NCBI GenBank assembly: GCA_002477505.1
Contig: DLQB01000152.1
Span: 1-11,068, forward strand
From: Flavobacteriales bacterium UBA7443
Lineage (GTDB): Bacteria > Bacteroidota > Bacteroidia > Flavobacteriales_D > Sanyastnellaceae
DNA: 11,068 bases
Direction of reading: 5' to 3'
Of this stretch, positions 1-6,277 are shown piece by piece. The stretch's first letter is position 1; every line of letters starts with the position of its first letter. A model generated the notes under the pieces. That model was not told the origin of the DNA. It searched no databases and saw nothing but the letters and a program-made list of their open reading frames with translations. Made by a program: the position numbers and the translations under genes.

Positions 1-1158
1 GAACAAGAAATCGTCGATGACGCCTTCATCGAGAGCCTTCGCGCCAGCCACAATCAAACCATCAAAGATGGATTGAAAGCGGCGGCGGCAGAACCTGAAA
101 TCTCAGCAGATGCAGCGGAAGAACTTGCCGATCGATTCGCGGATGTGCCCGCATCGCAGTGGCCCAACTTGGACAGCATTGAAGAGACGGGTGATCGTGA
201 ATTGCGCCTGATCGATGCCATTCAAGAGGGATTAGGCCAATCCATGGAAGCATTCCCAGAATTGATTTTAATGGGACAGGATATCGCTGACTACGGAGGC
301 GTGTTCAAAGTCACCGAAGGGTTTGTGGAGCGTTTTGGCAAGGATCGGGTTCGGAACACACCGCTCTGCGAATCTGCCATCGTCGGCGCCGCTCTCGGCT
401 TGAGCATCGCAAATAAAAAGGCCATGATGGAAATGCAATTCAGCGATTTCGTCACCGTTGGATTCAACCAAATCGTCAATAATCTGGCGAAAATCCACTG
501 GCGCTGGGGGCAAAATGCAGATGTCGTTGTTCGCATGCCAACGGGTGGAAACGTCGGAGCGGGTCCTTTTCACAGCCAATCCACTGAGGCTTGGTTCTTC
601 CACGTTCCGGGCCTGAAAATCGTCTACCCTTCTTCACCTGCGGATGCAAAAGGTCTGCTTATTCGCGCATTTGAAGACCCGAATCCCATTCTCTTCTTCG
701 AACATAAATACCTGTACCGGTCACTTGCTGGTTCTGTGCCTGAACAACCTTACACCCTGGAGTTGGGGAAGGCCAAGGTCACAGTTGCGGGCAATGACCT
801 CACGATTATCACCTACGGCTTGGGCGTACAGTGGGCAGAAAAAGCGGCTGAGAACGCACCTGAGCATTCCATCGAAATCATTGATTTGAGGACGCTTTTG
901 CCTTGGGATGAGGCCTGCGTTATGGAAAGCGTGCGCAAGACCAATCGTGCGTTGGTTTTGCATGAAGACACTATGACGGGCGGAATTGGTGCGGAAATTG
1001 CCGCAAAAATTCAATCGGAATGTTGGCACGACCTCGATGCCCCAGTAGCGCGTGTAGCCGGCTTGGACACAGCGTTCCCATTCGCGGGCAACTTGGAAAC
1101 ACAATTCCTCGCCAACGATCGCTTGGCAGATGCCATCGATTCCATCCTCAAGAACTAA
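1..1158 (+). CDS. 2-oxoacid dehydrogenase E1, alpha/beta fusion, 3' part (5' end outside window)
   Basis: TPP-dependent E1 component of a branched-chain 2-oxoacid or pyruvate dehydrogenase complex, which decarboxylates a 2-oxoacid and passes the acyl group to lipoyl-E2 in the cytoplasm. The frame is open from base 1 and 385 residues are visible, so the start is upstream; a TTG at 73 is only an internal codon. The first ~45 residues look like the C-terminal helices of an E1-alpha chain. They run into a complete E1-beta chain: pyrimidine-binding domain with GPFHSQSTEAWFFHVPGLK (His at visible residue 191) and FFEHKYLYR, then the transketolase C-terminal domain with LRTLLPWDEACV and ALVLHEDTMTGGIGAEIA. 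These motifs are closest to the BCKDH E1-beta type. Fused alpha/beta E1 proteins are known in Bacteroidota. Substrate cannot be fixed from this half. No companion E2 or E3 gene lies downstream in the window. Confidence 0.93.
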   Translation, partial: EQEIVDDAFIESLRASHNQTIKDGLKAAAAEPEISADAAEELADRFADVPASQWPNLDSIEETGDRELRLIDAIQEGLGQSMEAFPELILMGQDIADYGGVFKVTEGFVERFGKDRVRNTPLCESAIVGAALGLSIANKKAMMEMQFSDFVTVGFNQIVNNLAKIHWRWGQNADVVVRMPTGGNVGAGPFHSQSTEAWFFHVPGLKIVYPSSPADAKGLLIRAFEDPNPILFFEHKYLYRSLAGSVPEQPYTLELGKAKVTVAGNDLTIITYGLGVQWAEKAAENAPEHSIEIIDLRTLLPWDEACVMESVRKTNRALVLHEDTMTGGIGAEIAAKIQSECWHDLDAPVARVAGLDTAFPFAGNLETQFLANDRLADAIDSILKN

Positions 1159-1185
1159 AACCAAGTCCCGCGCAAATGCATTGAT

Positions 1186-1215
1186 TTGGAGTTGATTGAT
1201 TTTCAGCCTACTTTG
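1186..1215 (+). promoter_or_regulatory. Weak candidate Bacteroidota-type promoter for the 1259 gene
   Basis: A TTG at 1186-1188 lies 20 bases before TACTTTG (1209-1215), which resembles the -7 box TAnnTTTG with one base missing. It sits in the 100-base gap between the E1 gene and the small gene at 1259. The inexact box makes this a weak call. Confidence 0.22.
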
Positions 1216-1258
1216 GGAGGTGCTGTTCGTTTTGACTTGAAGCAGCCTACTCCGATTC

Positions 1259-1564
1259 ATGATTCCAGTTCACCACATTCAACGGGCCATTCATGCCTTC
1301 TATGCCGAGGTAACGGAACGTGCTTTGCAATTGGCGCTTCACTACCCCAATAGCCGAATCCTTGCTGAAAAAACCGTTCGGAAAAGCAACGAAAAACTCG
1401 CCTATTTCATTGGCATCCTCAAATCAAGGGATTGGAATAACCAACCACAGGAAGATTTGCAGCAACTCTGTCGGGAAGCGGAAGAAAACAGCTTACTCTT
1501 TCTCCGAGAACTTCAACAGGAAGAAACAAAAGCGGCGGAAAAACGAAGTCCAGCCTCAAGTTGA
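1259..1564 (+). CDS. Small hypothetical helical protein, 101 aa
   Basis: I do not recognise this family. The protein is hydrophilic and predicted by eye to be almost entirely alpha-helical (AIHAFYAEVTERALQLALHY, then a charged Glu/Gln/Lys-rich half ending in SPASS). There is no signal peptide, no membrane segment and no cysteine pair; the single Cys is in QQLCREAEE. The ATG at 1259 is the first in frame, and no convincing Shine-Dalgarno precedes it, as is usual in Bacteroidota. A second frame (1320-1649) overlaps it, but that translation is rich in Lys, Asn and Ser without helical periodicity and runs into the opposing gene. The gene is convergent with the minus-strand gene ending at 1591, with 26 bases between. 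Helical periodicity and the absence of a better competing frame support it being real, but with no recognised homologue this stays moderate. Confidence 0.55.
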   Translation: MIPVHHIQRAIHAFYAEVTERALQLALHYPNSRILAEKTVRKSNEKLAYFIGILKSRDWNNQPQEDLQQLCREAEENSLLFLRELQQEETKAAEKRSPASS

Positions 1565-1590
1565 AGGAACCCTGACCGGCGAAACCGTGC

Positions 1591-2124
1591 TTAGCGGCCG
1601 CGCATTTGCATCATTTGCGGGTTGCGAATGGCCGCCTCTACCTGTTTGATGTCCTTCTTCAACATGCCTTTAGCGTCCAGTCGCTTGCATTCTACAAGCA
1701 AGGCTTTTGCCAACTTCGGCTTCCTTTTCGCCGAGGCCACAACGGCCAAATTCAACTTGACCGCAGCCTTATCATGGTCCTGCTTAAGACCAATCTCAAG
1801 GGCTTGCTTCAGCAGCTGTTCCGCTTGATTCATATTTTGTTCCATGGCCAAACTCCCGGACAAAAAATACCAGTACCCGCGGCGGCGCGCCCACAGATGA
1901 TTAGGGTTTACACGGCCGAGCCATTTGCGGGCATCCTCCATCTTCTGCTGACGCAAGCTCACAAAGGCCATCAACAAGCGCATGCTCTGAAGCGTCACCA
2001 ACACGATCAATGTGGTCACGAGGACCATGCCCACTCCACTCCCGATGTATCCTTCTGTAAAGAGGTATACGGCATAGGCCAAACTTGCAAGCGCAAGAGG
2101 AATTTTTATGAATCGTGTATCCAT
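1591..2124 (-). CDS. Small membrane protein with TPR-like helical repeats, 177 aa
   Basis: Two hydrophobic segments at the N-terminus (about residues 6-22 and 28-53) are followed by a soluble helical region. There, stretches such as GYWYFLSGSLAMEQNMNQAE and AAVKLNLAVVASAKRKPKLA have the spacing of tetratricopeptide-type helix pairs. The tail is basic and ends MMQMRGR. The likely picture is a cytoplasmic-membrane protein with a small protein-binding domain in the cytoplasm; no catalytic motif is visible. I chose the ATG whose complement is at 2122-2124, because the 50-residue extension back to 2274 is polar, cysteine-containing and lies entirely antisense to ytxJ. The gene is divergent from ytxJ, with 37 bases between starts. 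Function is unknown, and the TPR assignment is by eye. Confidence 0.8.
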   Translation of the reverse strand: MDTRFIKIPLALASLAYAVYLFTEGYIGSGVGMVLVTTLIVLVTLQSMRLLMAFVSLRQQKMEDARKWLGRVNPNHLWARRRGYWYFLSGSLAMEQNMNQAEQLLKQALEIGLKQDHDKAAVKLNLAVVASAKRKPKLAKALLVECKRLDAKGMLKKDIKQVEAAIRNPQMMQMRGR

Positions 2125-2133
2125 GAGTCGTAG

Positions 2134-2141
2134 TAATTTTG
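2134..2141 (+). promoter_or_regulatory. -7 box for the ytxJ-mutS2 operon
   Basis: TAATTTTG matches the Bacteroidota -7 consensus TAnnTTTG exactly. It would start transcription near 2147, about 15 bases before the ytxJ ATG at 2162, and so supports that start over the upstream ATGs at 2108 and 2123. No clear -33 TTG is seen at the expected distance. Confidence 0.45.
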
Positions 2142-2144
2142 CAG

Positions 2145-2152
2145 CAAATTTA
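2145..2152 (-). promoter_or_regulatory. -7 box for the minus-strand TPR-like gene
   Basis: On the minus strand this reads TAAATTTG, an exact TAnnTTTG. Transcription would start near 2139, about 15 bases before the start codon at 2124. It sits 3 bases from the plus-strand -7 box, so the two promoters would face into each other. No good -33 TTG is seen. Confidence 0.42.
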
Positions 2153-2161
2153 TTGCATCCG

Positions 2162-2491
2162 ATGGATTGGAAAACATTGACGTCCTTACAAGATTGGGAA
2201 AACGCGTTGGAAGCATCGCATGGCGCTCCCATTGTAGTGTTCAAACACAGCACGCGCTGCAGCGTGAGCCGCATGGCCTTGAAATTTACTGAGCGGCAAT
2301 GGGACTTGCCCGCGAACGTGGATGCCTATTTCTTGGACCTCCTCGCAAACAGAAAGGTCAGCGACGCGATTGCAGAACAGATGAACGTGACGCATCAATC
2401 GCCACAACTGTTGTGTATCCGTGAAGCCAAATGCACATACAATGCGAGCCATGAACACATCGACCCTCTGAAGGTCAAGCCCTATCTTTAG
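2162..2491 (+). CDS. ytxJ: YtxJ-like thioredoxin-fold protein (DUF2847), 109 aa
   Basis: A cytoplasmic thioredoxin-fold protein of the YtxJ/DUF2847 family, often annotated as a bacillithiol-system redox protein that may act as a monothiol bacilliredoxin. The family signature FKHSTRCSVSRMALKF is present, with the presumed redox cysteine at residue 33 in a C-S-V-S motif, so there is no CxxC. The cis-proline loop THQSPQLL and the terminal SHEHI motif are also typical. I chose the ATG at 2162: MDW followed by a helix matches the family N-terminus and length, and it sits about 15 bases after the predicted transcription start. The in-frame ATGs at 2108 and 2123 add a Ser/Arg/Asn-rich stretch that overlaps the divergent gene. 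It is the first gene of a tight operon, with the next start 3 bases after its stop. Confidence 0.88.
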   Translation: MDWKTLTSLQDWENALEASHGAPIVVFKHSTRCSVSRMALKFTERQWDLPANVDAYFLDLLANRKVSDAIAEQMNVTHQSPQLLCIREAKCTYNASHEHIDPLKVKPYL

Positions 2492-2494
2492 ACC

Positions 2495-3091
2495 ATGGAG
2501 TCAATCATTAAGCTGCGCATCATACTGGATGCGACAGAAGATATTTTTCGGGACATCGAAATCGATTATGATGCGCCCTTGACGCACCTCCACTTGGCCA
2601 CGCTGGATGCTTTTGAATGGAACAATGCCAACGAAATGGCTTCCTTTTACAAAAGCAATGAGCAATGGGACCGAGGCGACGAATTTCCAATGATGGCAAT
2701 GTCACCAGAGCTGCCCTCTATGGAATCCGCAACGGTGAAGGACTTGCTGCCCGATGCAAAGAGCAAAGGATTATATGTCTATGACTACCTGCGCATGTGG
2801 TGCTTTTACCTGGAACCCATGGCCGTCACAGCGCCTCAAGAGGCGGGGTCGTATCCAAGCCTCGTTGTCGAATTTGGAAAAGCCCCAGATCCGATGAGCA
2901 AAGAGCCCGAAGGATTGGATGATCCGGCCCTGATGGAGGCTCTTTTTGATGAACCTGGGGCAGCGGGTGGCCAGAGTCATATGGAGTCAACCGGGGATGC
3001 AGAACTAGATGCCTATCTGAATGACGATGGCACGGATGACGAATCTACCGGCGGCAATGAAAACATCGACGACTACCGCGATCAATTCTGA
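2495..3091 (+). CDS. pRiA4b ORF-3-like domain protein, 198 aa
   Basis: The first ~130 residues resemble the plasmid pRiA4b ORF-3-like domain (PF07929): IIKLRIILDATEDIFRDIEI, then HLHLATLDAFEWNN, a spacer with MMAM, and GLYVYDYLRMWCFYLEPM. The molecular role of this family is not established. Homologues occur on plasmids and IS-like elements, but also as chromosomal genes in Bacteroidota. The last ~55 residues are strongly acidic and low in complexity (AELDAYLNDDGTDDESTGG), likely disordered. There is no signal peptide or membrane segment, so it should be cytoplasmic. The start is 3 bases after the ytxJ stop and the end is 9 bases before miaA, which argues for co-transcription and against a mobile passenger gene; no transposase is nearby. 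Confidence 0.8.
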   Translation: MESIIKLRIILDATEDIFRDIEIDYDAPLTHLHLATLDAFEWNNANEMASFYKSNEQWDRGDEFPMMAMSPELPSMESATVKDLLPDAKSKGLYVYDYLRMWCFYLEPMAVTAPQEAGSYPSLVVEFGKAPDPMSKEPEGLDDPALMEALFDEPGAAGGQSHMESTGDAELDAYLNDDGTDDESTGGNENIDDYRDQF

Positions 3092-3100
3092 ACCCCTTCC

Positions 3101-4084
3101 ATGGCCTCTGACTCCTCTACCGCAACGGCACTGCAAACAGGCGATCGGCCGCTGTTGGTGACAATTGTCGGACCGACGGCCATCGGAAAAACTACACGGG
3201 CCATTGAAATCGCACAGGGCCTGGGATGCGAAATCATCAACGCAGATTCCCGACAAATCTTCCGGAATATGCCCATAGGAACGGCTCAGCCTTCTGCCGA
3301 AGAACGAAAATGCGTGCCCCATCATTTCGTCGATTTTGTGGACGTCGAGAAGCACTACAGCGCAGGTCAATTCGCAACAGATGCAGGGCTCTGGCTGGAC
3401 GATTGGTTCAAAAACCACAAAACTGCGGTCATGGTGGGAGGAAGCGGGCTGTACATCAAAGCGGTTCTAGAAGGACTCGACGATATGCCCGCAGACTTGA
3501 CCATTCGCAAAGCCCTCAACCAACGACTCAAAGAATCGGGAATTGAGGCGTTAGCCTTAGAACTTCGCACGCTCGACCCCGAGCACGCTGGGAAAATGGA
3601 CATCAAAAATCCACAGCGGGTGGTGCGTGCCTTGGAAGTTTGCCTCGCTTCGGGCAAACCTTTTTCATCCTTTCACACCCCGCGCTTGACCCCGCGTAAA
3701 TTCGACACCTTGACCATTGGCTTGGAAATGGACCGCGGCCCTTTGATCGATCGGATCAATGAACGGGTAGATGCCATGGTCAACGCCGGAATGAAAAATG
3801 AAGCTGCTGCATTGCATTCCAAATCGCATTTAAATGCCTTGCAAACAGTGGGCTACCGGGAGTGGTTTGAGTGCTTCGAGGGACGTTGCACGGAAACCGA
3901 AGCCATAGAACGCATCAAGGTGCATACCCGCCAATTTGCAAAACGCCAGATGACATGGTTCAAAAAGATGGAGAACATTCGTTGGGCAAATGCACTTGAT
4001 ACTGCAACAATTGAAGGCATCGTCAAGGAAGCTTGCGACCAACGCCAATGGCCACTCCACCGTCCGTTCCCTTCAGTCGATTGA
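3101..4084 (+). CDS. miaA: tRNA dimethylallyltransferase MiaA, 327 aa
   Basis: Transfers the dimethylallyl group of DMAPP to N6 of A37 in tRNAs that read UNN codons, the first step toward ms2i6A, in the cytoplasm. The P-loop GPTAIGKT is at residues 24-31. The NADSRQIFRNMPIGTAQPS segment holds the family Asp (D49) that contacts A37. GGSGLYIKAVLEGL, DIKNPQRVVRALEV, LQTVGYREWFECFEG and HTRQFAKRQMTWFKK are all MiaA signatures, and the length is normal for the family. The first ~15 residues are a non-conserved Ser/Thr/Ala-rich leader; a later start would need a non-ATG codon, so I kept 3101. It lies in the operon 9 bases after the preceding stop and 6 bases before the MutS2-like gene. Loss of MiaA usually affects decoding fidelity globally. 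Confidence 0.97.
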   Translation: MASDSSTATALQTGDRPLLVTIVGPTAIGKTTRAIEIAQGLGCEIINADSRQIFRNMPIGTAQPSAEERKCVPHHFVDFVDVEKHYSAGQFATDAGLWLDDWFKNHKTAVMVGGSGLYIKAVLEGLDDMPADLTIRKALNQRLKESGIEALALELRTLDPEHAGKMDIKNPQRVVRALEVCLASGKPFSSFHTPRLTPRKFDTLTIGLEMDRGPLIDRINERVDAMVNAGMKNEAAALHSKSHLNALQTVGYREWFECFEGRCTETEAIERIKVHTRQFAKRQMTWFKKMENIRWANALDTATIEGIVKEACDQRQWPLHRPFPSVD

Positions 4085-4090
4085 AAGAAA

Positions 4091-6256
4091 ATGAGTTCAA
4101 ATCGGTCCCCCCGTGCTGCTACTAGCAAAAGTGCAACGCTCCGCCGGAGTGCAATGCGCGCTTTCGATGAGCAAACGGCGAAAGATTTGGAGTTTGATGC
4201 GATCCGGACGCTCTTATTGCACCATTGCCAGAATCCCAGCGCCATTGCCCGAGCACATGCACTGCATCCTATGGACCGGCAGAAGCAATGGCAAAAAGAA
4301 TTGGAGCAGACCAAAGAAATGCTCGAAATCAAGCGCGAAGGCAATGGATTCCCAGCCGTTGGATGCGAAGAAATTGGCGCGGACAATGAACGGCTCGCCG
4401 TGCGCGATTCCGTGCTGGATGAGGCCGGCTTTCACCGGCTAAAAACCGCATCATTGACGGTCAACGATGTCATCGCCGCATTGGACGAAAGAGAATCCTC
4501 AAGTCCGCGCTTGGTTCATTTGGCTTCCTCTGTGCACCACACATTGGAAATCATCGAAAGCATTGATGCCGTATTTGATGCAAAAGGGCAAGTGCGCAGC
4601 AACGCGTCGGCCAAGCTCATTCACATTCGCGAAGAAATGGTCCGATTGCGCAGGGCCATCAACCGTCAATTTTTAAAAGACCTCAAACGTTTCAAGGAAC
4701 GCGGATGGCTCGCCGACACGAACGAAGGCTTCATCAACAACCGCCGCGTGCTCGCAGTAAACAGCACGCACAAGCGAAAAGTCAGTGGCACGGCGCTCGG
4801 CCAGTCCAAAAATGGAAGCATTACTTTCATTGAGCCCGCCGCCAATGTCTCGATGAATTTTGAGATGGAGATGCTCCTGGATGATGAACGCAAGGAAATC
4901 CTTCGGATCCTTCGGGCATTGACCGCTCAAACCCGCAAGCATTTGCCATTGTTTCGCGCCTACCATGTTTTGCTGGTGGAATTGGATTGGATCCGCGCCA
5001 AAATGCAATTGGCCGTCGAAATGGAAGCGGACATGCCCGGACTTCGACAAGACTGCAGTTTTCACTTGATTCGCGCCTACCATCCGCTGTTGGCAATGCA
5101 AAACAAGCTCAATGGGGTTCATACCGAACCACAGACCATCGCGCTTTCGAAGAAGGGGCGAATGTTGGTGATTTCCGGACCGAATGCCGGCGGAAAGTCC
5201 ATCGCTCTCAAAACGGTCGGGCTGCTCCAGGTAATGCTCCAAAGTGGCCTATTGGTGCCCGTTCACCCCAACAGTGAAATGGGCAGTTTCGAAACCATCC
5301 TCACAGACATTGGTGACAATCAAAGCATCGAGAATCAGCTCAGCACTTACAGCTATCGACTGAATCGCATGCGCAGCTTTCTCGAAATCGCCAATGCCAA
5401 ATCGCTGCTACTCCTCGATGAATTTGGCACAGGCTCAGACCCCGAACTCGGAGGGGCATTGGCGGAGGTTTTCTTTGAAGAATTGTATGCGCGAAAAAGC
5501 TATGCGGTGATCACCACGCACTATGCCAATATTAAGAGCCGTGCCGCACAAATGGAGCAAGCGATCAATGGCAGCATGCGCTTCGACCGTGATTCGCTTC
5601 AACCCTTGTTCAAATTGGACATTGGCCCTCCTGGCAGCTCCTTCACTTTTGAAGTCGCCAGCATCAATGGAATTAGTGAGGAACTGATCCAACGGGCAAA
5701 AGGGAAATTGGACAAAAGAAAGGTGCGCTTGGATGAGTTGATTTCCGAGCTTCAAAGTGAAAAGAATACCTTGTCCAAGGTCACAGACCGCAACCTCAGG
5801 AAGGAACTCGAACTCGAGACGCTGAAACGAGATTTGGAGCGAATGGAAGAGCATTTAGAGGAACGCAACCTCAGCCAACAAGGCATAGCGGAGGAGCAAA
5901 ATGCGGCTCTTCATCGGGGCCGAAGGCTGCAACAATTCATTGATCGTTACGACGCAGGAAGCAAGAACAAGGCGCTATTCCAGGACATCTTGAAGTACTT
6001 GGCCATGGAGCAAGCCAAACGCTTGGAAGCTCAGGCGGCCAAAAAGGCGAAGCAAAAGGCCTCGTTGGCCAAAGCGGCCAAACGACGACCGAAGCACTTC
6101 ACCGACCGCATCAAAATGGGATCCAAAGTGCGGCTGCGAAACGGTGGAAAAGAGCGGGGGGAAGTCATTGCCATTGATGCCAAAACAGCCACCGTCTTAT
6201 TTGGCGCGTTCCGCACAAAAGTGGACCTCGACAAACTGACGTGGGTCGCCCACTGA
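4091..6256 (+). CDS. MutS2-family DNA-binding ATPase lacking the Smr nuclease domain, 721 aa
   Basis: MutS-type ABC ATPase of the MutS2 branch, whose members bind branched DNA or stalled, collided ribosomes; it lacks the MutS mismatch-reading domain I. Residues ~25-330 are the helical core and lever domains. The ATPase has Walker A GPNAGGKS at 363-370, the STYSYRLNRMRSFLEIANA signature, Walker B LLLLDEFGTGSDPE (D443, E444) and the H-loop ITTHYANIKS. A coiled coil spans ~540-640, then a Lys/Ala-rich linker (AQAAKKAKQKASLAKAAKRR) and a KOW-like beta domain (676-721) that ends the protein. Typical MutS2 carries a C-terminal Smr domain after this point; here the stop codon comes directly after the KOW-like part. 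The start is uncertain: 4091 is 6 bases after miaA, while ATG 4154 (MRAFDEQTAKDLEFD) fits the conserved N-terminus and has GGAG at 4146-4149. Confidence 0.93.
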   Translation: MSSNRSPRAATSKSATLRRSAMRAFDEQTAKDLEFDAIRTLLLHHCQNPSAIARAHALHPMDRQKQWQKELEQTKEMLEIKREGNGFPAVGCEEIGADNERLAVRDSVLDEAGFHRLKTASLTVNDVIAALDERESSSPRLVHLASSVHHTLEIIESIDAVFDAKGQVRSNASAKLIHIREEMVRLRRAINRQFLKDLKRFKERGWLADTNEGFINNRRVLAVNSTHKRKVSGTALGQSKNGSITFIEPAANVSMNFEMEMLLDDERKEILRILRALTAQTRKHLPLFRAYHVLLVELDWIRAKMQLAVEMEADMPGLRQDCSFHLIRAYHPLLAMQNKLNGVHTEPQTIALSKKGRMLVISGPNAGGKSIALKTVGLLQVMLQSGLLVPVHPNSEMGSFETILTDIGDNQSIENQLSTYSYRLNRMRSFLEIANAKSLLLLDEFGTGSDPELGGALAEVFFEELYARKSYAVITTHYANIKSRAAQMEQAINGSMRFDRDSLQPLFKLDIGPPGSSFTFEVASINGISEELIQRAKGKLDKRKVRLDELISELQSEKNTLSKVTDRNLRKELELETLKRDLERMEEHLEERNLSQQGIAEEQNAALHRGRRLQQFIDRYDAGSKNKALFQDILKYLAMEQAKRLEAQAAKKAKQKASLAKAAKRRPKHFTDRIKMGSKVRLRNGGKERGEVIAIDAKTATVLFGAFRTKVDLDKLTWVAH

Positions 6257-6277
6257 ACGGTGCAGACCGGTTCCCTC

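Noticed and set aside
721..1260. A 179-codon open frame on the minus strand inside the E1 gene
   Set aside because: Antisense shadow of a strongly conserved coding region; the translation has no recognisable domain.
1606..2133. A 175-codon plus-strand open frame opposite the TPR-like gene
   Set aside because: Its translation is His/Gln-rich with no fold-like pattern, while the minus strand encodes clear membrane segments and helical repeats.
2108..2161. Upstream ATGs (2108, 2123) as ytxJ starts
   Set aside because: They add non-conserved residues, overlap the divergent start codon and lie upstream of the predicted -7 box.
2495..3091. Mobile element suggested by the pRiA4b ORF-3 name
   Set aside because: No transposase, terminal inverted repeats or target duplication nearby; the gene is tightly embedded in an operon.
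3853..4386. A 177-codon minus-strand frame spanning the miaA / MutS2-like junction
   Set aside because: Antisense to two conserved genes; low-complexity Ser/Cys/Arg-rich translation.
4673..5242. A 189-codon minus-strand frame within the MutS2-like gene
   Set aside because: Antisense shadow of the conserved core and Walker A region, with no independent support.
6256..6272. Possible hairpin between the convergent MutS2-like and protease genes (AACGGT / ACCGGTT)
   Set aside because: Six base pairs with a bulged G and no T run on either strand; too weak to call a terminator.
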